Of a stretch of DNA of 19,193 bases, positions 14,463-19,193 are shown in pieces. The notes beneath the pieces are model-generated. The model saw only the letters and a program-made list of their open reading frames with translations. It was not told the DNA's origin and did no database searches. Numbering within the stretch: position 1 is the first letter of the stretch; every line of letters starts with the position of its first letter. The position numbers were made by a program, and so were the translations under genes. This DNA comes from Clostridiales bacterium (GTDB lineage Bacteria > Bacillota_A > Clostridia > Saccharofermentanales > Saccharofermentanaceae): assembly GCA_017649745.1 (NCBI GenBank), contig JAGCGE010000065.1, positions 1 to 19,193 on the forward strand, in the 5' to 3' direction.

Positions 14463-14651
14463 ATGACTGAACCAAAATTGGTTACTCTTACCATCAGTGA
14501 TTCTTCTTTTAATATCGACTACGCCGACAAACATAGCAACATTAAGGTCGTCAACTCTGGCGACATTATTATCACGGCTGAAGCCGATACAGTTAAGAAA
14601 GTTACCAACTGGCTTCTGGACGTTATTAAAGAAAAGGAGGCAGAAGCATGA
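14463..14651 (+). CDS. Hypothetical protein, 62 aa
   Basis: I chose the ATG at 14463, one base after the upstream stop, with GAGG nine to ten bases before it; an earlier TTG (14439) would overlap the upstream gene without a site. The protein is beta-rich for 45 residues and ends with one helix (TVKKVTNWLLDVIKEKEAEA). Its stop overlaps the next start as ATGA, so the two are coupled. Function unknown. Confidence 0.68.
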   Translation: MTEPKLVTLTISDSSFNIDYADKHSNIKVVNSGDIIITAEADTVKKVTNWLLDVIKEKEAEA

Positions 14652-14932
14652 AATTTGAATTAAAGAACCAAGAAATCAATTTCGACATTGATGTTAAAGA
14701 CAGATATCCGTTACTCTGGCACTACAACGACAAAGACGAAAAAATAAACGACCTGTCGATTGAACCTTGCCATGCTGTCGGAAGCATTAAGGGAAATCTC
14801 ATCGTACAGGTAGACGCGGGCTTAGAAGAATTCTTCGAACTGTTCCGCACTATCGGCAAACTGCATGCCGTACATATTAAAAAGATTCAAGAACAGCTTC
14901 GTAAAGAGATTTGTCAAGAGGTTTCTGAATAA
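14648..14932 (+). CDS. Hypothetical protein, 94 aa, last gene of the small operon
   Basis: The ATG at 14648 overlaps the previous stop by 4 bp and is preceded by AAGGAGG. The acidic protein has a beta-like first half (KFELKNQEINFDIDVKDRYP) and a helical, charged end. Its start resembles the preceding 62 aa protein in style (beta strands followed by an Ile/Asp-rich turn and a terminal helix), so the two may be related, though I cannot prove it. The stop lies at the edge of the second two-hairpin element. Confidence 0.7.
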   Translation: MKFELKNQEINFDIDVKDRYPLLWHYNDKDEKINDLSIEPCHAVGSIKGNLIVQVDAGLEEFFELFRTIGKLHAVHIKKIQEQLRKEICQEVSE

Positions 14933-14970
14933 GTCACTCCGACTTAGTCTCTTTGGGTGCTATTGCCCCT
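14930..14970 (+). promoter_or_regulatory. Two-hairpin intergenic repeat, copy 2
   Basis: Hairpin 1 is AAGTC (14931-14935) with GACTT (14941-14945), loop ACTCC. Hairpin 2 is GGG-t-GC with GC-CCC (14955-14960, 14965-14969), loop TATT. It overlaps the stop codon of the 94 aa gene. A U-rich stretch (TAATTTTTACTTTTT) follows, so this copy could terminate transcription. Confidence 0.65.
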
Positions 14971-15030
14971 CTAATTTTTACTTTTTCTTTTAATTTTTAT
15001 TTTCAAATATTTCTTTATATATCACCTCTT

Positions 15031-15361
15031 CTGGCAAGGCTCCCGCCAGTCCCAAGTGGAGCCCCTGTAGAAGTGCATATACGATACACGGAACGTTGGT
15101 CCGTTAACAGCGGTGTGGAAGCGACAACGATAAAGGTACCTTCGGAGTGTCCAACGAACGTTTGCGTGATATTTGTGTATGCATTTCTACAGGACATAGG
15201 GTTCGGTAGCGGCATCCCTAAAAAGCTACCCCTCCTTAGATGTTCGGTGGATGCGCGTCAGGTTTTAAAACAGGGCGCGGCCGTACATATAGAAGCGTAG
15301 TGCTATGCGGTTCCGCTCACATAAGTGAACCGTACGTCAGCCCTTTACGGTTAAAAAGGGC
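15031..15361 (+). ncRNA. Candidate structured RNA with several pseudoknots, about 330 nt
   Basis: Complementary segments seen in order: CTGGC/GCCAG (15031-15035, 15045-15049) interlocked with GGCTCC/GGAGCC (15038-15043, 15058-15063); a 19-bp helix, 15064-15082 with 15175-15193 (two G.U pairs); inside it a hairpin ACGGA/TCCGT (15088-15092, 15100-15104) whose loop CGTTGG (15094-15099) matches CCAACG (15151-15156); AGGG/CCCT (15198-15201, 15216-15219) interlocked with GGTAGC/GCTACC (15205-15210, 15225-15230); and AACCGT/ACGGTT (15328-15333, 15347-15352) interlocked with GCCC/GGGC (15340-15343, 15358-15361). Multiple pseudoknots recall tmRNA, but I see no tRNA-like ends. A frame is open from 14953 to 15300 but lacks any ribosome binding site. 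Function unknown. Confidence 0.6.
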
Positions 15362-15388
15362 ACATCTTAATTTTAACAGGAGGTAGAT

Positions 15389-15520
15389 ATGTCGAAATAT
15401 TTATTTATCGCCGCCGAATTAGTGAGCGTATGCGTATATGCCACCATAGTCCTGTCATTTCATGTATTAGGATTAATTTTAGGCGGTATATGGAAGTTAT
15501 TCAAGAGGTTAGCATCATGA
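15389..15520 (+). CDS. Small membrane protein, 43 aa
   Basis: The ATG at 15389 follows AACAGGAGG. The sequence is hydrophobic over residues 4-33 (LFIAAELVSVCVYATIVLSF, then HVLGLILGG) and ends in a basic tail (KLFKRLAS), which suggests one or two membrane passes with a cytoplasmic C-terminus. It overlaps the next gene by ATGA. No family can be assigned. Confidence 0.65.
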   Translation: MSKYLFIAAELVSVCVYATIVLSFHVLGLILGGIWKLFKRLAS

Positions 15521-15663
15521 CAACATTTCTGACTATCGTATTTGAAATGGCTTTAATCGGTGTAGTCATTGCGTTCTTACCCTATATTTTAGGGTTTATC
15601 GCAGTGTGCTTTTCATTAGCCTGTATATTAAGTTTAGTAACAGGTTTTTGTAAAAGTAACTGA
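15517..15663 (+). CDS. Small membrane protein, 48 aa
   Basis: The ATG at 15517 overlaps the previous stop (ATGA) and has AAGAGG eight bases upstream; a longer frame beginning at 15430 lies inside the previous gene. Two hydrophobic stretches are visible (FLTIVFEMALIGVVIAFLPY and ILGFIAVCFSLACILSLV) with a lysine near the C-terminus. With the 43 aa gene it forms a translationally coupled pair, possibly a two-component membrane or lysis-related unit, but no motif proves this. Confidence 0.68.
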   Translation: MTTFLTIVFEMALIGVVIAFLPYILGFIAVCFSLACILSLVTGFCKSN

Positions 15664-15706
15664 ATAAGTCACTCCGACTTAGCTTTTTTGGGTGGTATTG
15701 CCCCCA
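15664..15706 (+). promoter_or_regulatory. Two-hairpin intergenic repeat, copy 3
   Basis: Hairpin 1 is AAGTC (15666-15670) with GACTT (15676-15680), loop ACTCC, identical to copy 2. Hairpin 2 is TGGG-t-GG (15689-15695) with CC-CCCA (15701-15706), loop TATTG. Compared with copies 1 and 2, the inner pairs change together (GC/GC, GG/CC). No U-tract follows; a GGAGG site for the next small ORF begins about 10 nt later. Confidence 0.65.
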
Positions 15707-15730
15707 TAAACTGTTTGGAGGTACAAACTT

Positions 15731-15808
15731 ATGTGTTACATATTATATTTTTTACTTCCCATAGTTACCCCTTACTTTTTAATTCTACTTTTATTTTTTA
15801 CTTTATGA
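15731..15808 (+). CDS. Tiny hydrophobic peptide, 25 aa
   Basis: The ATG at 15731 has GGAGG nine bases upstream. Nearly every residue is hydrophobic or aromatic (LYFLLPIV, then YFLILLLFFTL), so it would be a single membrane segment. It could be a real membrane peptide or a chance frame in U-rich DNA; the good ribosome binding site and clean stop favour the former. It lies between the third two-hairpin element and a small hairpin at 15813-15828. Confidence 0.5.
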   Translation: MCYILYFLLPIVTPYFLILLLFFTL

Positions 15809-15853
15809 TTTTAATGGCGTCCGCCGTTAGAATAAATAAATTATATTTTTAAT

Positions 15854-15878
15854 TGTGCATCTAAGAAAAGATGGCACA
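15854..15878 (+). promoter_or_regulatory. 5' leader hairpin next to a ribosome binding site
   Basis: TGTGCATCT (15854-15862) pairs with AGATGGCACA (15869-15878) with one bulged G. The AGGAAAGGA ribosome binding site follows directly. It may stabilise the mRNA or tune translation of the 265 aa gene. Confidence 0.5.
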
Positions 15879-15893
15879 GGAAAGGACAAAAAA

Positions 15894-16691
15894 ATGGAAG
15901 AAAACATCATCTCCACCAACCCGGTAACAATTGAAAACAGAATTAAAATGGTAGTAGTAGGCCGTGGCAAGAAAGACGACCCCGTAGGTCATATCGCAAA
16001 CGTCGTATGGAACGCTACCAAACCTCAGGAAGCTGCTCACGGTGCCAAAGAGCAGTTCATTCCCGCAGACTGCCCGCTGTATGCGAAAGCACTGGAAGTC
16101 ATTACGACCGAGCTGAAAACGCATCTGGCAGACGGCGAAACCAACACCGCGTTTGACATTTATGCCATGCGTCAGGGCGTCGTTCTGAGATACTACCAGA
16201 TTGCAAAGGCCATGAAAGCTGCCCGCGAAGCCGGTACTGAACTGGATATCGAATCCCTGTATCAGGACTTCATGACTGACAAAGAACGCGGTATTATCGC
16301 TGAATTTGTCGATACTCTGCAGAAGCTGCTGGCCAGCAAGAACTATGTTCGTCTGTATGACGCAAACCTTATCAACTACGTTGAACTGGCAGTGCCCGAA
16401 GGAGTTAAAATTCCGAATGGCACCGTGTTGAAGTTCGACAATGGCGTTGCTACGTATAAAGATAAGAACGGCATTGCGTATGAAGTGTCTACCCGCGATT
16501 GGAAGAACTTCAAACGTGACCGTGCGACCGTTCAGGTATTCGACGAGGATACCGAATATCCTGTATACGCAACCAAGTTCTCCAGCCGTCCGTCTGGCCT
16601 GAATCAGGAACTGTTGCTGGCCAAAGCCGAACTGTTCAAAGCGTGCCCCGCTTACGTGTGCGACCGCGTAGGTCAGGCCCTGTCTGCATAA
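15894..16691 (+). CDS. Hypothetical protein, 265 aa, probably highly expressed
   Basis: I chose the ATG at 15894 since AAAGGA sits seven bases upstream; the frame is open to a GTG at 15855 inside the leader hairpin but without a site. The protein has a basic, glycine-containing segment (VVVGRGKKDDPVGHI, residues 20-35), a helical middle (residues 80-150) and a beta-rich part (residues 165-230). No family is recognised. Third codon positions are clearly richer in G and C than in the orphan genes to the left, shared with the two genes that follow. This suggests strong expression or a different origin. An 11-bp hairpin follows at 16707-16736. Confidence 0.76.
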   Translation: MEENIISTNPVTIENRIKMVVVGRGKKDDPVGHIANVVWNATKPQEAAHGAKEQFIPADCPLYAKALEVITTELKTHLADGETNTAFDIYAMRQGVVLRYYQIAKAMKAAREAGTELDIESLYQDFMTDKERGIIAEFVDTLQKLLASKNYVRLYDANLINYVELAVPEGVKIPNGTVLKFDNGVATYKDKNGIAYEVSTRDWKNFKRDRATVQVFDEDTEYPVYATKFSSRPSGLNQELLLAKAELFKACPAYVCDRVGQALSA

Positions 16692-16706
16692 GGCTTTAAT
16701 TTTTGA

Positions 16707-16736
16707 GAGGGAGCGGTCTATTTGAACCGCTTCCTC
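16707..16736 (+). terminator. Intercistronic hairpin without a U-run
   Basis: GAGGGAGCGGT (16707-16717) pairs over eleven positions with ACCGCTTCCTC (16726-16736). The following bases are TTCATGG, so termination would be weak; a processing or protective role is equally possible. Confidence 0.5.
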
Positions 16737-16760
16737 TTCATGGATACGGAGGCGAAAAAA

Positions 16761-16988
16761 ATGATTACAAAACATATTGGTAACGGGCTTAAATTTGAAC
16801 CCATCGATTGGCGTAGAGAATACGTGTTTAAATACATGGATGGAACCGAATTGCGAATCCCGAAAGAATGTACTACACGTACAGGACAGTTGCGGGCCGC
16901 AATTACGAAAGCCATTCTGTTGAAACAGTACGACAAGCTTATCGAAAAGGGTGTCATCATTCGCCACCACGAGAAGAAAGGAGCATAA
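16761..16988 (+). CDS. Hypothetical protein, 75 aa
   Basis: The ATG at 16761 follows GGAGG by eight bases; a longer frame from 16722 would start inside the intercistronic hairpin. The protein is basic, with strands at the start (KHIGNGLKFEPIDW) and a helix in the second half (TGQLRAAITKAILLKQYDKL), ending in HHEKKGA. A nucleic-acid-binding role is conceivable from the charge only. It is 2 bp upstream of the next gene and is probably cotranscribed. Confidence 0.72.
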   Translation: MITKHIGNGLKFEPIDWRREYVFKYMDGTELRIPKECTTRTGQLRAAITKAILLKQYDKLIEKGVIIRHHEKKGA

Positions 16989-16990
16989 TC

Positions 16991-17476
16991 ATGACCAAAG
17001 TCATTTCTGTTGAAACTACTGCAAAAACCGGTTTACTTTTGGCACTGGCCAGCATGGGCGTAACCGCCACTAAAACTGAAGATAAGAACGGCATCAGCGA
17101 AATCACGGTCGACCTTACGGACGACCAAGTGAAACAGCTGGACGCCGCTTTTAACGGAAGCAACGCAACCGTGGGTATGATTATTCGCGACGGCGTTGAC
17201 AAAGTAGCTGGCGTTGTTACTGACGCTGCCGATTTTGCCGTAAACGATTTCGCAATTCCTGTAGCCACAATTGGTGTGAAAGCTGCTGCCAGCGTTGGTC
17301 GTATCGGCGTGAAAGCCGTTGCGCAGACTGGAGCCAGCATCATCAACAACCTTGTGGACGAAGGAGTTAAGGCCGTTGACGGTGTTAAAACCAATGACGA
17401 ATGCCAGAAGCTCAAACAGAGCTGGGCAACCGTCAAAGGGTTATTTGCCAAAAAGGCTAAAATTAAAATCAGTTAA
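16991..17476 (+). CDS. Hypothetical protein, 161 aa, Ala/Val-rich amphipathic
   Basis: The ATG at 16991 follows AAAGGAG; a longer frame beginning at 16868 overlaps the previous gene and lacks a site. The first 45 residues look like a small alpha/beta unit (TKVISVETTAKTGLLLALAS, then EITVDLTDDQVKQL). The remainder is an Ala/Val/Gly-rich series of amphipathic helices with repeated GVKAxA units (IGVKAAASVG, IGVKAVAQTG). It could associate with membranes or form a helical bundle. It ends the GC-rich three-gene block and is followed by a strong terminator. No family is recognised. Confidence 0.74.
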   Translation: MTKVISVETTAKTGLLLALASMGVTATKTEDKNGISEITVDLTDDQVKQLDAAFNGSNATVGMIIRDGVDKVAGVVTDAADFAVNDFAIPVATIGVKAAASVGRIGVKAVAQTGASIINNLVDEGVKAVDGVKTNDECQKLKQSWATVKGLFAKKAKIKIS

Positions 17477-17484
17477 ATTGATTT

Positions 17485-17517
17485 TGCCAGAGCATGTAAT
17501 ATGCTTTGGCATTTTTT
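17485..17517 (+). terminator. Strong intrinsic terminator
   Basis: TGCCAGAGCAT (17485-17495) pairs over eleven positions with ATGCTTTGGCA (17501-17511) across a 5-nt loop; TTTTTT follows. It closes the 15894-17476 block. Confidence 0.88.
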
Positions 17518-17519
17518 AT

Positions 17520-17935
17520 GGAGTGTAGACGTGTCATTGTTTGACTAATTCTACATTCCGTAAAAGATGTCAAAACGAAATTTGCATACTGGCATCTTCA
17601 ATTGGACATAAATTCTTTATTCCGCGCGAGCGTAAGCGAGCGCGTGTGTGCGGCCCTAATAATTATGATCCAATTTTTACTGAGGGCCGCACGTATATTC
17701 GAGCGCATCTGCCAAGACGGGAGTATTCTTTTAAGAGGGAACCGTCTTGGCATTTATTTATTCGTGAGAAACGCGCTCGACTATAGTCATCGGTGATTTT
17801 TAAGAGGTTTTCGAGCGGCCACTTCAGTGGCTACAGTATAACTCACTCCGCCTTTGCTCTTTTGCCACTTTTTGCGTGCACCGTTTGTTCGCCCTACGCC
17901 TTCGGCGGATTACAATCCGGCTCAAAACCGCATTT
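17520..17935 (+). ncRNA. Second gene-free structured region, candidate RNA
   Basis: Helices visible by eye: AAGATGTCA/TGGCATCTT (17564-17572, 17590-17598); GTGCGGCCCT/AGGGCCGCAC (17648-17657, 17683-17692); TCGAGCGC/GCGCTCGA (17699-17706, 17773-17780) enclosing GCCAAGACGG/CCGTCTTGGC (17711-17720, 17742-17751); and CGCC/GGCG and CGGAT/ATCCG near 17897-17919. CGAGCGCG at 17637-17644 could also claim the 17772-17779 strand, so two folds compete. Frames open across 17541-17796 have no ribosome binding site and cross these stems. The dense GC-rich pairing in an otherwise AT-leaning spacer suggests an RNA product. Its ends are uncertain. Confidence 0.5.
17818..17875 (+). promoter_or_regulatory. Attenuator-like alternative hairpins containing a partial two-hairpin repeat motif
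   Basis: AGTGGC (17826-17831) can pair upstream with GCCACT (17818-17823; innermost pair open) or downstream with GCCACT (17864-17869), the latter followed by TTTTTG. The loop of the second form carries CTCACTCCG and GCTCTTTTG, like the conserved parts of the two-hairpin repeats. This 1:2 versus 2:3 arrangement is typical of transcription attenuators. It precedes the 56 aa gene. Confidence 0.45.
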
Positions 17936-17996
17936 TTAATAGAAGAGGCATTAAGGGTATGGCATTGGGCTTATTATTATGTGAAAGGAGCTTATT

Positions 17997-18167
17997 ATGA
18001 GAGAATATGAGGTAAAAGTACTCTATTTTAACGAAAAAGAGGTAAAAGTAAGCGCAAATTCGCTGAAAGAGGCCAAAAAGCTCGCATTAGAGCAGTCAAA
18101 TGATATAAAAGGCTTCAAAAAGAGTGCGGTTTGTGTAAAAATGGCTGTTTTACCGAAGAAAGTGTAA
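17997..18167 (+). CDS. Hypothetical protein, 56 aa
   Basis: The ATG at 17997 follows GAAAGGAG about eight bases upstream. The small protein is lysine-rich, with two strands (YEVKVLYFNEKEVKVSA), a helix (SLKEAKKLALEQS) and a final strand. This beta-beta-alpha-beta order is reminiscent of small phage DpnD/PcfM-like proteins, but no signature residues allow an assignment. It stands after the attenuator-like element. Confidence 0.65.
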   Translation: MREYEVKVLYFNEKEVKVSANSLKEAKKLALEQSNDIKGFKKSAVCVKMAVLPKKV

Positions 18168-18216
18168 AGATTTCTGACAATTTATTTTGTCTGGCGCCCT
18201 ATAAAGGAGAATAAAT

Positions 18217-18327
18217 ATGGTCAGAAGTCTTTTAACTATGTACATCTGTCCACAATATAAGGATAATATGTTTACACTTGGTATATTAAAAACCTGGCCG
18301 ATGACTATCTCCGAGCGCGCCTATTAA
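18217..18327 (+). CDS. Possible small ORF, 36 aa
   Basis: The ATG at 18217 is preceded by AAAGGAG at a good distance. The peptide has no recognisable features. The frame is short and could be chance; the ribosome binding site is the only support. Confidence 0.35.
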   Translation: MVRSLLTMYICPQYKDNMFTLGILKTWPMTISERAY

Positions 18328-18334
18328 AAGACCC

Positions 18335-18363
18335 TTGCGTATGGTTTATGTATGTGATATAAT
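18335..18363 (+). promoter_or_regulatory. Sigma-70-type promoter
   Basis: TTGCGT (18335-18340) and a perfect TATAAT (18358-18363) are separated by 17 bp. This is the best host-type promoter in the window. It would transcribe the region with the direct repeats, the TnpB remnant and possibly the Lar-like gene. Confidence 0.65.
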
Positions 18364-18460
18364 GAATACGTACACAATATATAAGCCGTATGGATTGGTC
18401 AAAATACAGTTTCGTTTTCCAAAAATGAGGTCAAAATGACTAAAATTTTCTGGTGAGACC

Positions 18461-18783
18461 AGGTCTTCAGGAAGTTTTCAATACTTTGTTGAATATAGTT
18501 ATTGAAGGTCTTCTATTAGTTTTTCAGATTTTTGTTGATTGTAAAATTTTGGGTAAATGAAATTTTAGGTTAGAAATAGAGTTGGTATAAAACAATGAAA
18601 TGTATGCGGACGATAAAGGAAAAAATCTTCCCTACAGATGAACAAAAACGGAAAATACGGCAGATGATAAGTTGTTGTCATTTCGTCTATAATTATATGT
18701 TGTCCGAAAAGCTGTGGCGTGAGATTAAACATACGATGGGACTACATCGGAAGTGAAGCCTGAGGTCTTCTCTAAGTTTTTCA
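18461..18783 (+). repeat. Three direct repeats around the TnpB remnant
   Basis: AGGTCTTC-N4-AGTTTT(T)CA occurs at 18461-18480, 18506-18526 and 18763-18783. Between the first two lies a hairpin TTCAATA/TATTGAA. Two copies lie before and one directly after the TnpB fragment. They may be ends or regulatory sites of a decayed element. Confidence 0.6.
18595..18756 (+). pseudogene. Truncated TnpB / IS605 OrfB N-terminal fragment, 53 codons
   Basis: The frame from ATG 18595 reads KEKIFPTDEQKRKIRQM followed by HFVYNYML. This is the characteristic start of IS200/IS605 OrfB (TnpB), where a PTxEQ motif and an FVYN motif lie in the N-terminal helix-turn-helix region. It stops with TGA at 18754-18756 after 53 codons, where family members continue for about 350-400 residues with the RuvC nuclease. 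No RuvC or zinc-finger sequence follows. There is no strong ribosome binding site. It is either a decayed insertion or a retained small DNA-binding domain. A host-type promoter lies 230 bp upstream. Confidence 0.7.
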
Positions 18784-18818
18784 ATTTTATTTCGTTTTAG
18801 AATATAAGGGAATTATCA

Positions 18819-19193
18819 ATGAGCGTAAAACAAGAAGTAAAACACGATAGGTCTATTATAACGTTAAAAGCTATTAAGCAGTTATTAGAGAACCTATTAG
18901 AAACAGTAAACGAAAATATTAATAATCCTTCTTTAATATCTCCGGGCTTAGCTAGTTTAATTAAAAGCTATGCTTTAGATTTAAGAACGGCATCTGATCG
19001 ATTAGAACGCAATATATCTAATGAACGACTAAAAGAATGTCCATTCTGTAGACATGATGCATCATTATTATTATGTGATGGTGGCGACTATGGTGATGAT
19101 TATTATGAAATTGAATGTGATTTTTGCGGTTGTTCTATGTCATTTGCTTCAAACGTAACAGAAGAGGAAGCAATTAAGACATGGAATACAAGA
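18819..19193 (+). CDS. Lar-like restriction-alleviation zinc-ribbon protein (partial, runs off the window)
   Basis: The ATG at 18819 follows AAGGGA by about eight bases, and the frame is open for 125 codons to the end. Residues 1-70 are helical. From residue 72 the sequence reads ECPFC (C74, C77), then YYEIECDFCG (C100, C103), and finishes with EEEAIKTWNTR. This matches the Lar family pattern of two CxxC pairs and a terminal E-A-I-x-x-W-N-x-R. Lar of the E. coli Rac prophage reduces type I restriction; many phage relatives are named only by similarity. The helical N-terminal extension is not part of the usual short Lar protein. Confidence 0.72.
   Translation, partial: MSVKQEVKHDRSIITLKAIKQLLENLLETVNENINNPSLISPGLASLIKSYALDLRTASDRLERNISNERLKECPFCRHDASLLLCDGGDYGDDYYEIECDFCGCSMSFASNVTEEEAIKTWNTR

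Noticed and set aside
14953..15300. 115-codon open frame across the structured spacer
   Set aside because: It begins with TTG inside the two-hairpin element, has no ribosome binding site, and the first 30 codons are U-rich noise. The long-range 19-bp helix and interlocked stems explain the region better, though a short protein starting later cannot be fully excluded.
15031..15361. tmRNA gene
   Set aside because: Several pseudoknots fit the idea, but no acceptor stem, no GGTTCGA T-loop and no tag reading frame ending in the expected place are visible.
15861..16970. 369-codon open frame on the minus strand
   Set aside because: It is antisense to the well-started 265 and 75 aa genes, has Cys/Phe/Gln-rich noise composition, and is a by-product of the codon bias of the plus-strand genes.
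17541..17796. Two overlapping open frames of 81 and 64 codons
   Set aside because: They cross perfect 8-10 bp helices, lack ribosome binding sites and have unbalanced Arg/Cys-rich composition.
1..19193. tRNA genes or a CRISPR array
   Set aside because: No cloverleaf with a T-loop consensus and no regularly spaced identical repeats with unique spacers were seen on either strand; the three repeats at 18461-18783 are irregularly spaced and imperfect.

Overview
The window looks like part of a tailed bacteriophage or prophage (Caudoviricetes) genome, because it carries a large terminase subunit. The host is probably a low-to-medium GC member of the Bacillota: nearly every gene has a strong AGGAGG-type ribosome binding site, GTG and TTG starts occur, and the intergenic spaces hold U-tailed hairpins. 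I cannot name the phage or the host.

Layout. Positions 1-5297 form a minus-strand arm. In transcription order it holds a 115 aa unknown, a 255 aa protein with a four-cysteine motif, five small unknown proteins of virion-like composition, and the large terminase gene. The terminase is interrupted exactly inside its Walker A codons by a group I intron (687-1299). The intron carries a 129 aa ORF in its P8 loop that does not look like a homing endonuclease. Positions 5298-5643 are a divergent, gene-free switch region with hairpins, AT-rich repeats and a terminator. From 5644 everything is on the plus strand. Small orphan genes (5644-8038) are each followed by a hairpin or an H-type pseudoknot plus a U-rich tract. 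Then come a 336 aa unknown and a 1316 aa protein with the DFDGD metal-binding motif of single-chain, double-psi-beta-barrel RNA polymerases (YonO/QDE-1 type). A NADAR-domain protein follows, which may reverse DNA or nucleotide ADP-ribosylation. After it lies an operon of four small genes (13979-14932).

From 14933 gene density falls. About 15031-15361 looks like a compact structured RNA, with four potential pseudoknots and a 19-bp helix. Three tiny membrane peptides (43, 48 and 25 aa) follow. A block of three genes with a more GC-rich third codon position (15894-17476) ends in a strong terminator. Then comes a second gene-free structured stretch (17520-17996), two very small ORFs, a consensus-like sigma-70 promoter, a remnant of a TnpB (IS605 OrfB) N-terminus among three direct repeats, and the start of a Lar-like restriction-alleviation zinc-ribbon gene that runs off the end.

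How it may work together (inference): the minus arm is packaging/virion (late) and the plus arm is early/middle takeover. The plus arm brings its own transcription enzyme and two possible counter-defence proteins (NADAR, Lar). Much of the regulation appears to sit in RNA structure: a repeated pseudoknot element, a repeated two-hairpin element, a leader that can hide a ribosome binding site, and attenuator-like alternatives. All helices were found by reading the sequence by eye; none has been folded or compared with databases.
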